64,000 nt of DNA. Origin: Streptomyces sp. SLBN-31 (GTDB lineage: Bacteria; Actinomycetota; Actinomycetes; Streptomycetales; Streptomycetaceae). The notes under the pieces are model-generated. The model made no database searches. It saw only the letters and a list, made by a program, of their open reading frames with translations, and was not told the DNA's origin. This document shows, in pieces, positions 36,079 through 44,866 of this stretch (positions within the stretch are counted from its first letter, which is position 1; each line of letters starts with the position of its first letter). The stretch covers positions 3,410,001 to 3,474,000 of the forward strand of contig NZ_VFNC01000001.1 of NCBI RefSeq assembly GCF_006715395.1, written 5' to 3'. The position numbers were made by a program, and so were the translations under genes.

Positions 36079-37350
36079 TTGAGCATCCACCTGAACCTGT
36101 TCATGCTGCTTCCGGGGCATCACGACTCCGCTTGGCTGCACCCTGAGTGCGAGTCGGTGCGCGTCACGGACGTCAAGTACAACCTGGAGCTGACGCGCAT
36201 CGCGGAAAAGGGGCTGATGGACTCCGTGTTCATCGCCGACGCCCTGTGGCACAAGCCGCGCAGCAATTACTGTGCCGGGCTCGAACCGCTCACCCTGCTG
36301 GGTGCTCTCGCTCTGGGAACCGAGCACATCGGGCTGATCGCGACGGCGTCGACGTCGTACTACGAGCCTTTCCACCTGGCGCGGATGTTCGCGTCACTCG
36401 ATCACATCTCGGGCGGGCGCGCCGGCTGGAACATCGTGGTGTCCAACAGCGTCAACGAGGCCAGGAACTTCAACCGGTCGAAGATGCTCTCCCACCGGGA
36501 GCGCTACGAGCGTGCCGAGGAATTCCTCCAGGTGGCCGGCCGGCTGTGGGAGTCGTGGGACCAGGACGCGGTGATCCGGGATCGATCCACCGGTCACTAC
36601 ACCGATCCCGACCGGATCCATCTCGTCGGGCACGAGGGCGAGTACTTCAGGGTGCGCGGGCCTCTCAACATCCAGCGCTCTCCCCAGGTCCGCCCCTTCA
36701 TGGTTCAGGCAGGGGCGTCGGAGGCGGGGAGGTCGTTCGCCGCCCGCCACGCCGACGCTGTGTTCACGGTGCAGGAGAACGTGCAGGACGGCGCGCGGTT
36801 TCGCACGGAGATGCGCCGGCGAGCCGCGGCCAACGGACGCACCGTCAAGGTGCTGCCCGGGTTGCTGCCGATCGTCGGCTCCACCCAGGCGGAGGCGGAT
36901 CAGAGGAAACGTGACCTCATACAGATGCAGGCCACGGACTACGCCCTTGAGCACATCTCGATGATGCTGAACGTCGATCTCACCGACTGCTCCGTCGACG
37001 CCCCCTTCCCCGTGGACCGACTGCCTCCCGCGGACACCATCCAGGGCAACCGCACGACCTACGAGCTGATCACCGGCATTGCCCGCCGTGGTGGAGCCAC
37101 CGTCGGCGACATCATCGCGCTGCAGGGTTTCGGGCGCGGCCACCTCGTGGTCACGGGCACACCGGAGCGCATCGCCGACGTCATCGAGACCTGGATCGAC
37201 GGCGGGGCTGCCGACGGATTCAACATCATGCCGCCGGTGTTCCCGACCGGCCTCGTGGACTTCGTGGACGAAGTGGTGCCGCTACTACAGAAGCGCGGGC
37301 TGTTCCGCACGGAGTACGGCGAGAAGCGGTTGCGGAGTCGCTATGAGTGA
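36079..37350 (+). CDS. FMN-dependent monooxygenase, NtaA/SnaA/DszA family
   Basis: 423 residues from a TTG. It belongs to the bacterial-luciferase-like (LLM) NtaA/SnaA/SoxA group: 'GLMDSVFIADALWH', 'EPLTLLGALALGTEHIGLIATASTSYYEPFHLAR', 'SGGRAGWNIVVSNS', 'LVGHEGEYFRVRGPLN' and 'RPFMVQAGAS'. It uses FMNH2 from a separate flavin reductase to oxidise N, S or C centres, so N-oxygenation or oxidation of the peptide is plausible. Its stop overlaps the next ATG by 8 nt. The only flavin reductase-like sequence nearby (47267-47740) is broken. Confidence 0.9.
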   Translation: MSIHLNLFMLLPGHHDSAWLHPECESVRVTDVKYNLELTRIAEKGLMDSVFIADALWHKPRSNYCAGLEPLTLLGALALGTEHIGLIATASTSYYEPFHLARMFASLDHISGGRAGWNIVVSNSVNEARNFNRSKMLSHRERYERAEEFLQVAGRLWESWDQDAVIRDRSTGHYTDPDRIHLVGHEGEYFRVRGPLNIQRSPQVRPFMVQAGASEAGRSFAARHADAVFTVQENVQDGARFRTEMRRRAAANGRTVKVLPGLLPIVGSTQAEADQRKRDLIQMQATDYALEHISMMLNVDLTDCSVDAPFPVDRLPPADTIQGNRTTYELITGIARRGGATVGDIIALQGFGRGHLVVTGTPERIADVIETWIDGGAADGFNIMPPVFPTGLVDFVDEVVPLLQKRGLFRTEYGEKRLRSRYE

Positions 37351-39097
37351 GCGGACACCCGAAAGGCACGGACGACTGCCGGACGAACCCGAGCAGGACG
37401 ACCCGGCCGACATGGCCTCACGGCTGCGTGAACACCTCGCGTCCTTCCTGCCCCGCGAGGCCTTCCCGACGAAGTTCGTGTTCGTCGACACCCTTCCGAC
37501 GTTGCCCAACGGCAAGGTCGACAGAGCCGCGCTCGGGCGACTCGGCGCAGCCGAGGCAGCCGTTGTTGAGCCGGTACAACTGCCGGAAGCCGGTGACGAC
37601 GCGACCACGGACGACCTGGACTTCCTGGTTCGGTTCTTCACCGCGGAGCTGTCCCGCGCCCACATCGACCCGGACGAAGATCTGACGCGACTGGGCGCCG
37701 GCTCCCTGATCCTGGTGAAGGCATGCGCGGCATGGACGGAGCGGACCGGGCGGCACGTCGACGGCGCTCGCCTGCGCGGCAACCCGACGATCCGCAATAT
37801 CGTGGCGTGTTCCTCCCCGGTCGCGAGGGACGCGGACAACGCCGACGTCGTCGTCGACACCCATCGATTCGAAGTCCCCCTCGATCATGACGATCCGGCC
37901 GGACCGTCCATCACCGTGTTCGCCCAGACGGTGGTGCGCCGTGAGAACGCGGCCCGTCACCTCCCCTATCTGCTCTTCCTCCAAGGCGGCCCGGGCGGGC
38001 AGTGTCCCGATCCGCGCAATGTGATCCCGACGTGGCTCGACGCCGCACTGGACCGCTACCAGGTGGTGCTCCTCGACCAGCGTGGCTGCGGCCGTAGTTC
38101 ACCGGTCACTGCTGGCTCCATCGCCGGCCTGACGGCGGCCGCCGCGCTGGAGCGACTGCGGTGTTTCCGCGCCGACGCCATCGTCCGGGACGCGGAGTTC
38201 CTGCGGGAGCGGATCCTGCGCATACCGAGCTGGACGCTGCTGGGGGAGAGCTACGGCGGTTCCATCGCCTTGACCTACCTCTCCCACTTTCCCGACCGAA
38301 TCGACCGGGCGTTCATCTCCAGCGGGCTCATCGGGCCGGTCAGTACCGCCGACGACGTGCTGCGGGACACCTTGGTGATGAGCAAGAAGAAGAACGCCGA
38401 GTATCACGAGAGATATCCCGACGACGGGGAGATCATCGACCGGATCGTGGACCACCTGCGGGACCACGAGGTCCTTCTCCCGACGGGAGACAGGCTGTCG
38501 CCCGAGCGCCTGAGGATGCTCGGCCTGAAGTTCGGATTCGACGGCGGGATGGAGGCGGTGCACGACCTCATCCAGACCGCCTGGGACGGCGATGACCTGA
38601 CCGAGGCCTTCGTGAAGGCGGTGGCCGCGACCGACATGTCCAGTGCGCCCCTGTTCTATCTGCAGGAGTACATCTACGGAATGCCCGGCTGTGCCACCCG
38701 CTGGGCCGCGGACCGTCTTTACGCGGACGAGCCGGTGTTCGGCGACCACGCGCGTCCGTTCCATTTCTACGGCGAGGTCGCCTTCCCTTGGATGTTCCGT
38801 CAGCTCGGCGGTCTGAGGCCGTTCGCCGAGGTCGCGGACGAACTTGCCCGGTACACAGGTTGGACGAGCCTGTACGACCTGCCACAACTGGCGCGCAACA
38901 CCGTGCCCGTATACGCCGTGGCTGCCATGGACGACCTCTACGTCCCCGCCACACAGCAGTTCCGTACGGCACAGCAGATCGGATCGTGCTGGCTGTTCTT
39001 CTCCGCGGACTACAACCACGCGGGCTTGATGAATGACCGTCAAGGCCTGGCCCGACTCTTCGAATTCGGGTCAGAACCACGAACCCGGAGGACGTGA
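37343..39097 (+). CDS. A-domain C-terminal fragment - PCP - proline-iminopeptidase-like hydrolase fusion
   Basis: 584 residues in three parts. Residues ~24-68 are a stand-alone end of an adenylation domain: 'LREHLASFLPREAFPTKFVF' then 'LPNGKVDRAAL' carrying A10 Lys58. Residues ~88-158 are a carrier domain, 'LTRLGAGSLILVKA' with Ser121 as phosphopantetheine site. Residues ~168-584 are a peptidase S33 alpha/beta hydrolase: 'LQGGPGG', 'LLDQRGCGRSS', 'GESYGGSIAL' (nucleophile Ser303), then 'AAMDDLYVP' Asp and 'YNHAGL' His. The 45-residue A fragment is exactly what the next gene product lacks. The hydrolase sits where a thioesterase would be, so release of the PCP-bound product is a likely role. 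Confidence 0.85.
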   Translation: MSERTPERHGRLPDEPEQDDPADMASRLREHLASFLPREAFPTKFVFVDTLPTLPNGKVDRAALGRLGAAEAAVVEPVQLPEAGDDATTDDLDFLVRFFTAELSRAHIDPDEDLTRLGAGSLILVKACAAWTERTGRHVDGARLRGNPTIRNIVACSSPVARDADNADVVVDTHRFEVPLDHDDPAGPSITVFAQTVVRRENAARHLPYLLFLQGGPGGQCPDPRNVIPTWLDAALDRYQVVLLDQRGCGRSSPVTAGSIAGLTAAAALERLRCFRADAIVRDAEFLRERILRIPSWTLLGESYGGSIALTYLSHFPDRIDRAFISSGLIGPVSTADDVLRDTLVMSKKKNAEYHERYPDDGEIIDRIVDHLRDHEVLLPTGDRLSPERLRMLGLKFGFDGGMEAVHDLIQTAWDGDDLTEAFVKAVAATDMSSAPLFYLQEYIYGMPGCATRWAADRLYADEPVFGDHARPFHFYGEVAFPWMFRQLGGLRPFAEVADELARYTGWTSLYDLPQLARNTVPVYAVAAMDDLYVPATQQFRTAQQIGSCWLFFSADYNHAGLMNDRQGLARLFEFGSEPRTRRT

Positions 39098-39101
39098 AAC
39101 C

Positions 39102-41594
39102 GTGTCAAGCTCGCTGTTCGAGCAGGTCAGAGCAGTGGCACTGGACGACCCTTCGCGGCCGGCCGTGTCCGATCGGACGACCACGCTCTCGTACGGCGAG
39201 CTGGCGTCGAGAGCCGAGACCCTGGGCCGCCGACTCGTCAGCCATGGAGCGGGACCCGGAGATCGAGTCGGTGTGATGGTCGAACGGGGCGTCGACCTGG
39301 TGGTGGCGTTGTTCGGTGTGTCCGCCGCCGGTGCTGCGTACGTCCCTCTCGATCCGGGATACCCGAAGGACAGGCTGCGGGCGATAGCCGAGGACGCCGA
39401 TCTCGCACTTGTGGTCACGGATTCGAGCGCAGGCGAGTTCTCCGTCCCGGTGCGACACGTCCCTCCACGGGCGGCAGCCGCCCCGGGCCATGCCGAGATC
39501 GTGCTACCCACACCGTCCCCCCAGGACCCCGCCTACGTGATCTACACCTCCGGCTCGACCGGCCGGCCCAAAGGCGTCATCGTCACCAACGCCAACGTGG
39601 CCGCGCTGTTCGACGCCCTGGACGAGACCTTCGGTACCCCGCGAGACGACACCTTTCTCGCGGTGACCAGTGTTTCGTTCGACATCGCCGTCATGGAGTT
39701 GTTCTGGCCGCTGACCCGCGGCGGAACGAGCGTCGTGAGCCCGGACCGAATGGTCGACCGTCTGGACCCCCACGGCGAGGGAAGCCTCCGGGACTTGATG
39801 AGGCGCTTCCGGCCCACGCTCTTCCAGGCCACGCCGTCCCTGCTGTCGGCCGTCGCGTCGTACGAGGAGACGTTGCGGTCGCTGCGCGGCCTGAGAGTGC
39901 TGTCCGTGGGGGGCGAGGTGTTCCCCGTGGGACTCGCTCGGCGCCTTGTGTCGGCCCTTCCCGGTGTTCGGGTGTGCAACATGTACGGGCCTACGGAGGC
40001 CACCGTCTGGTGCGCCGTCCATGAGGTCACGGCAGAGGAGGCCCGGGGCTCCGCGATCCCCATCGGGACGGCTCTCGGGCACGCCCGCCTCCGGGTCGTC
40101 GACGACCAGGGCGTCGAGGTGGTCCCGGGAGAGGTGGGGGAACTGTGGGTCGGAGGTTCCTGTGTCACGGCCGGCTACCTTCGCATGCCGGACCGGACCG
40201 AGGAGCGGTTCGTCGACGAGGCCGGTAAGCCGTCGCGACGTTGGTATCGAACCGGCGACAGGGTGCGCAGCCGGTGGGACGGCGCACTCGAGTTCGTCGG
40301 CCGCTTCGACCGGCAGATCAAGATCTCCGGGGTGCGGATCGAGCTCGACGAGATCGAGGCCGTCCTGTCCACCTCTCCCGACGTACGAGCGGCCGCTGTG
40401 GTCGCGCACCGGGGAACCGACGGCTCTCCCGAACTCGTCGCCTACGTCCAGCCGGTGCTCGCCGCGAGGAACCACACCGCGTCCGGCACGGAATCCGACC
40501 TCAGCGCACATTGGGGTCGGGTATGGGACGCCGCGTACACGCAGGAGCCGAACGCCGAGTTCGTCGGCTGGCGCAGCAGCTACACAGGCGATCCCATTCC
40601 CGTCGCCGAGATGCGCGCATGGCTGTACGACACCGTGCGCCGCATCGAGTCGACCCGACCGCGTCGGGTGCTGGACGTCGGCGTCGGGGCCGGCACAATC
40701 CTGCGGAGCCTCGCACCCCGCACGGAGCACTACGTCGGGATCGACATGGCTCCGGCGGCGATCCGGGCGGCGGCCCGGCAACTGGACGACGGATGGGATC
40801 ACGTCAGTCTGCGGGTCGCCGATGCGGACAGCCTGTCCGAAATGCGGGCGGGGGAGTTCGACACCGTCGTTCTCAACTCGATCGTGCAGTATTTTCCCGG
40901 CCTGTCCTACCTGCACCGGGTGCTCACCGAGGCCGCTCGTATCACAGGGGGCGAGGGGGCCGTGTTCATCGGAGACGTCCGCGATCCGGCTCTGCTCGAG
41001 GCGCTTCACGCCACGGCCGTCCTTCACCACGCCGCGGCCGACACTCCCGCGGACGAGCTGGCCGCGCTGGTCAGTCAGCGGGTGAAGACGGATCGCGAGT
41101 TGTGCGTGCCGGGGGAGTTCTTCGCAGCGTTCGCGGCGGGCGCCGGGATGGACATCGTGCCTGAACTCAAGCGCGGCACAGCACGCAACGAGCTGACGTC
41201 CTTCCGGTACGACGTCACGCTCCTGGGTGCCGCGAGAGCCGCCGAACTCGACGCCTTCGCCGCACGTGGCGAGGCCGCGTCGTGGGAGCGGGTCGGCGGT
41301 CTCGCCGGCCTGAAGGAACTGCTCGAAGGACCTGGATCGGAGGCAGTGACCGTTACGGGTATCCCGAACGCCCGCCTGACGCTGCCCCTCGCGCTGTGTG
41401 GGCTGCTCGCCGACGCCGGGCCGGGGGACACCGCTTCTGACGTCAAGTGCAGACTCGCGTCCCACGACAGCGCGGACACGCCGGACATCGAGTCGGTCGC
41501 GGAGCTCGGCGACCGGGCCGGCCGCCCGGTCAGGCTCGTTCCGCACATGCACGGAGCGCGCTGCTATGACGCCTGGTTCGGGGAGCGCCGATGA
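39102..41594 (+). CDS. NRPS adenylation (A1-A8) - methyltransferase protein lacking A9/A10 and PCP
   Basis: 830 residues from a GTG at 39102 with GGAGG upstream, 4 nt after the previous stop. The A core is complete to A8: 'YTSGSTGRPKGVIV' (148-161), 'SFDIAVMEL' (192-200), 'NMYGPTEATVW', 'WYRTGD', 'GRFDRQIKISGVRIELDEIE' (400-419). At about residue 465 it turns into an NRPS-type methyltransferase ('RRVLDVGVGAGTILRSL', SAM motif at 523-532, 'NSIVQYFPGLSYLHRVL') that runs to the end. Methyltransferases inserted after A8 are known as interrupted A domains, but they normally resume with A9/A10 and a PCP. Here translation stops; those parts begin the upstream protein. Confidence 0.88.
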   Translation: MSSSLFEQVRAVALDDPSRPAVSDRTTTLSYGELASRAETLGRRLVSHGAGPGDRVGVMVERGVDLVVALFGVSAAGAAYVPLDPGYPKDRLRAIAEDADLALVVTDSSAGEFSVPVRHVPPRAAAAPGHAEIVLPTPSPQDPAYVIYTSGSTGRPKGVIVTNANVAALFDALDETFGTPRDDTFLAVTSVSFDIAVMELFWPLTRGGTSVVSPDRMVDRLDPHGEGSLRDLMRRFRPTLFQATPSLLSAVASYEETLRSLRGLRVLSVGGEVFPVGLARRLVSALPGVRVCNMYGPTEATVWCAVHEVTAEEARGSAIPIGTALGHARLRVVDDQGVEVVPGEVGELWVGGSCVTAGYLRMPDRTEERFVDEAGKPSRRWYRTGDRVRSRWDGALEFVGRFDRQIKISGVRIELDEIEAVLSTSPDVRAAAVVAHRGTDGSPELVAYVQPVLAARNHTASGTESDLSAHWGRVWDAAYTQEPNAEFVGWRSSYTGDPIPVAEMRAWLYDTVRRIESTRPRRVLDVGVGAGTILRSLAPRTEHYVGIDMAPAAIRAAARQLDDGWDHVSLRVADADSLSEMRAGEFDTVVLNSIVQYFPGLSYLHRVLTEAARITGGEGAVFIGDVRDPALLEALHATAVLHHAAADTPADELAALVSQRVKTDRELCVPGEFFAAFAAGAGMDIVPELKRGTARNELTSFRYDVTLLGAARAAELDAFAARGEAASWERVGGLAGLKELLEGPGSEAVTVTGIPNARLTLPLALCGLLADAGPGDTASDVKCRLASHDSADTPDIESVAELGDRAGRPVRLVPHMHGARCYDAWFGERR

Positions 41595-41610
41595 CGGGCC
41601 AGGGGAGCCC

Positions 41611-42849
41611 TCACGTTCGAAGCTCGCGGACGTCCCGGTTCAGCAGGGGCAACAGGCAGACGACGATGAAGGCGATGCCGCAGGCGACGCTCACCGACTT
41701 CGCCCCGTAATGCGCGGCCAGTGGTCCCATGGCCAGTTGGGAAAGGGGAATCGCCAAGTAGGACAGTAGGTCGTCATAGGCGGCGACCCGCGAGAGAGAC
41801 TCTTCCGGAACGGCCGACTGAAGGGTGCTCTCCCAGGTGATGGCGGCCACGGTGAACCCGAGGCCGCCGACGAAGGCGGTCACGGCCACGATCCAGGCCT
41901 CCCCGGACAAGCCGACCGCCAGCAGTGGAAGGCCCGCGAGGGTTCCCCAGATCCGCCCGTCCCGGAGCGGTCGGCGCAGAACGATTTTCACGGCGACGAC
42001 GCTCATCACGAGCAGTCCGATCGCTCGCACGGTCTGCACGGTGCCCCAGCCCACAGCGCCGTCCTCGCCGGACACCACCTGCGGCCCCAGAACGTTCCAT
42101 GGACCGACGTTGAAAGCGTTCACCAGAGCGAACGAGACGGTCATGATGACCACCCAGCGCATCGACCGGAAGACGGCCCAGCCGTCGACAAGGTCGCGCC
42201 ACAACGGCCGGTCCGCCGCCGGCGGCCGAGACGCCCCGGGGATGCGAGTGAACGCCGCGGCGGCCAGGACGAAGGAGGCGGCATCGGCTGCGAGGGCCCA
42301 CCCGCCCCCGACCGTGGCCACCAGGACACTGGCGATCATCGGACCGAGGATGCGCACGGCGTTCTGGCTGCTGGCCAGGAGCGCGTTGGCGCGCTGCAGG
42401 TCCTTGCGCTCGACCAGTTCGGGGACGATGCCGCGCAACGCGGGCTGTGAGAAGGCGCTGACGGCTCCACTGACGAGGACCAGACAGGAGATCAGGAAGA
42501 GGTCGTAGCGGCTCGTGATCAGGATGACGGCCATCACCGCCATGACGGCGGCGGTTGTCAGGTTGGTCACGATGAGCACGGCTCGCCTGCTGACACGGTC
42601 CGCGACCGCGCCCCCGAGGAGCAGAAGCACCAGGGTGGGGATCATATTGGCAGCGAGGACGATGCCGAGATCGGTCGCGCTGCCGGACGCCTGGAGCACG
42701 GCGAGGGCAAGTGCGACGGTGGTCATGGACGAGCCGGCGAGATCGACGGTGCGGCCTGCGTAGAACCAGCCGAACCGGCCGCCTAAGAGGTGCCTCAACG
42801 GCGTGGGGGAGGCATTGGCTGCGTCGGTCACCTCGACACTATCGGACAC
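41611..42849 (-). CDS. MFS exporter (MFS_3, enterobactin-exporter-like)
   Basis: 412 residues from a GTG at 42849 with GGAAG 6 nt upstream. Twelve hydrophobic helices; typical MFS_3 pattern 'RFGWFYAGRTVDLAGSSMTTVALALAVL', 'GAVADRVSRRAVLIVTNL' and 'SAFSQPALRGIVPELV'. It is convergent with the A-MT gene, 16 nt apart, and divergent from MbtH. It likely exports the peptide product and gives self-resistance. A 7-bp inverted repeat at 42876-42894 lies just upstream of its start. Confidence 0.85.
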   Translation of the reverse strand: MSDSVEVTDAANASPTPLRHLLGGRFGWFYAGRTVDLAGSSMTTVALALAVLQASGSATDLGIVLAANMIPTLVLLLLGGAVADRVSRRAVLIVTNLTTAAVMAVMAVILITSRYDLFLISCLVLVSGAVSAFSQPALRGIVPELVERKDLQRANALLASSQNAVRILGPMIASVLVATVGGGWALAADAASFVLAAAAFTRIPGASRPPAADRPLWRDLVDGWAVFRSMRWVVIMTVSFALVNAFNVGPWNVLGPQVVSGEDGAVGWGTVQTVRAIGLLVMSVVAVKIVLRRPLRDGRIWGTLAGLPLLAVGLSGEAWIVAVTAFVGGLGFTVAAITWESTLQSAVPEESLSRVAAYDDLLSYLAIPLSQLAMGPLAAHYGAKSVSVACGIAFIVVCLLPLLNRDVRELRT

Positions 42850-42875
42850 GGATTCTTCCAACCTGCCGCAATGGT

Positions 42876-42894
42876 TTGCCAGTTGAGCTGGCAA
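42876..42894. promoter_or_regulatory. Candidate operator of the exporter gene
   Basis: TTGCCAG (42876-42882), 5-nt spacer, CTGGCAA (42888-42894): a perfect inverted repeat 27 nt upstream of the MFS start, suited to a repressor overlapping the promoter. No regulator gene adjoins it. The remaining 42895-43298 holds no supported gene and should contain the MbtH promoter. Confidence 0.45.
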
Positions 42895-43298
42895 CGTAGC
42901 GAAGCCGCTGGTGGTCGGCTTTCGATCAGAACAACCGTCGTCACCAGTGGCTTCGGCTGCCTGTCTACCGATCACATGCCGACGTGTCCAGTTCTGACCC
43001 CGCTTCCTCGCGTGCGGGCGCCGGAGGGCGGGCGGCTCGCCTCCGTACAGGACGTGTGTCCTTCGGTGACGGAGGACGTGCGCGGAGGGGAGTCGACGGA
43101 AAGGGAAATTGCGCTACGCTGACCGGAGTCGGTCGGTGGAAGTCGGATCCTTATGCAGGAACTCCTTCCCGTTTCCGACGTCAGGTTGCGGCATTTCAGG
43201 CCAGAGTGCGTCTTTGAATTCGGCGCCATGACCTTCCGAGCCATTCCTCACTCGCCTCGAACACGGTTCACCCGTCCGAAAGTTGGTGAGACAGCAAC

Positions 43299-43514
43299 AT
43301 GCAAAACCCGTTCGATGCCGAGGACCAAGCCTTTCACGTGCTCGTCAATGACGAGATGCAGCATGCGCTCTGGCCGACTTTCGCGGAGGTTCCGGATGGC
43401 TGGTCCATGGTCCTTGAGTCGGCGGATCGCGAGTCCTGCCTCGAGTATGTGAATGCACATTGGACAGACATGCGGCCGAAGAGTCTGGCCGACGTTGCGC
43501 AGCGCCGTCGTTGA
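43299..43514 (+). CDS. MbtH-family NRPS accessory protein
   Basis: 71 residues, full MbtH pattern: 'NPFDAEDQAFHVLVNDEMQHALWPTFAEVPDGWSMV' spread over residues 3-38, then 'CLEYVNAHWTDMRPKSL'. The invariant Trp residues are present. MbtH proteins bind A domains and are needed for their folding or activity, so one or both adenylation domains of this cluster probably depend on it. It is first in the 43299-47018 block. Confidence 0.96.
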   Translation: MQNPFDAEDQAFHVLVNDEMQHALWPTFAEVPDGWSMVLESADRESCLEYVNAHWTDMRPKSLADVAQRRR

Positions 43515-43598
43515 GGAGACTTCCGGGCATTGTCGGCAGCGCCGACAGGCGTTGCCCGAGAAGGGGCGACTGAACAACCCGACAGGAGAAGGCAAGAG

Positions 43599-43856
43599 AT
43601 GCCCGATGCACGCATCGCACCAGACGCGGCGACGGTTCGACGCCGGACGCTTGAGTGGGTCGCCGAAATCCTGGAAGAGCCCGAGGTCACCGAGGAGGAG
43701 AACTTCCTCGACCTGGGCGGTCATTCCATGCTTGCCCTGGTGCTGGGTGAGCGCGCCAAGGACGCCTTCGGCGCCGACTACGACCTCAAGACCCTGTTCG
43801 AGGGAACTCTGGCCTCGGCCGCGGACGAGCTGGCTTCTCGCGTCGCCAGAAGCTGA
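43599..43856 (+). CDS. Stand-alone peptidyl carrier protein
   Basis: 85 residues from the ATG at 43599, with AGGAGAA 8 nt upstream; a longer frame starts at 43530 without support. One carrier fold: 'TLEWVAEILEEPEV', 'ENFLDLGGHSMLALVLGE' with Ser43 for phosphopantetheine and 'YDLKTLFEGTLASAADEL'. It directly precedes the SyrB2-like halogenase, which acts only on carrier-bound amino acids, so it is the likely halogenation platform. The A domain that loads it is not fixed by sequence. Confidence 0.93.
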   Translation: MPDARIAPDAATVRRRTLEWVAEILEEPEVTEEENFLDLGGHSMLALVLGERAKDAFGADYDLKTLFEGTLASAADELASRVARS

Positions 43857-43889
43857 CAGTGCCGTGACGCCACAGAAAGGACGGCTTGC

Positions 43890-44846
43890 ATGACGATCAG
43901 TCAGGAAACCGACTATCGGCTCAGCGCCGAAGAGCTCGCCAGGTTCGAACGGGACGGGTTCATCGGCCCGATCAAGATATTCGAGCCGGAGGAGATGACG
44001 GAGCGTTGGAAGAGCATCCGACGGCAGCTTCCCGACCGTTCCTTGGCCATCTATCCCGACGACGCGCTCAGCAGCGGCACGAACATCTCCAACTACGACC
44101 GCCACCTCGATGTCGATCTGCTCTCCGAGCACATCATGAACCGGCGGATCGTCGACCGCGTTGCCTCCATCCTTGGGCCCGATGTGCTCTGCTGGCGTAC
44201 CGAGTTCTTCCCCAAGTACCCCGGCGACGAGGGCACTGACTGGCACCAGGCGGCCACCTTCGCCAATGCCAGCAAGAAGCCGCAGATCATGTGGCCGGCG
44301 GAGGACTCCGAGATCCCGTTCGGCGGCACGATCACCGTGTGGACCGCGTTCACGGACTCCACGAAGGAGAATGGCTGCCTTCAGCTCATGCCGGGCACGC
44401 ATCGGGAGATGAACTACGACGAGTCCAAGGCCATGGACTACGATCCCGACGCGATCAACTCCCGTGAAAAGGAGGGAGTCAAGCGGGGATTCTTCGGCTA
44501 CGACTACCGGCAGTTGCAGAAGGACCCGAACTGGAAACCGGATGAGTCCCAGGCCTTTCCCCTGGTGATGAAGCGTGGCGAGTGCGTCATCTTCTGGTCC
44601 ACTCTCATGCACGCCTCCCTTCCGCACACCGGGAGCAGGAAGGACTACCGCATGGGATTCGCTGCCCGGTACGTACCGACCAAGGTGAAGATATACCCCG
44701 ACACGGATCAGGTCGCCGAGTACGGCGGCGGTATCACGCTCGACAACTACGGCGCGGTACTCGTCTCCGGCGAGGACACCTACAAGATCAATACGATCGC
44801 CACTCACAGTCGTCGGGGTTACGCGTTCACTCCTCGCCGCTGGTGA
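43890..44846 (+). CDS. SyrB2-like non-heme Fe(II)/2-oxoglutarate halogenase
   Basis: 318 residues matching the chlorinating-enzyme group (SyrB2, BarB, CytC3): '[20 protein letters not shown]', '[15 protein letters not shown]', '[19 protein letters not shown]' and '[17 protein letters not shown]'. The iron ligand motif is H119-Q-A121 where hydroxylases have HxD; loss of the carboxylate makes room for chloride and is diagnostic of halogenases. The distal ligand is His241, and Arg254 is a likely oxoglutarate contact. It would chlorinate an unactivated carbon of an amino acid on the neighbouring PCP. Confidence 0.88.
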   Translation: MTISQETDYRLSAEELARFERDGFIGPIKIFEPEEMTERWKSIRRQLPDRSLAIYPDDALSSGTNISNYDRHLDVDLLSEHIMNRRIVDRVASILGPDVLCWRTEFFPKYPGDEGTDWHQAATFANASKKPQIMWPAEDSEIPFGGTITVWTAFTDSTKENGCLQLMPGTHREMNYDESKAMDYDPDAINSREKEGVKRGFFGYDYRQLQKDPNWKPDESQAFPLVMKRGECVIFWSTLMHASLPHTGSRKDYRMGFAARYVPTKVKIYPDTDQVAEYGGGITLDNYGAVLVSGEDTYKINTIATHSRRGYAFTPRRW

Positions 44847-44866
44847 GCCGGCACCGAGGACATGTC

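Noticed and set aside
43234..43262. Second StrR-type site before MbtH (half-site GCCTCGAAC)
   Set aside because: Only the inner TCGAAC fits, and the left half matches the consensus at four of nine positions.
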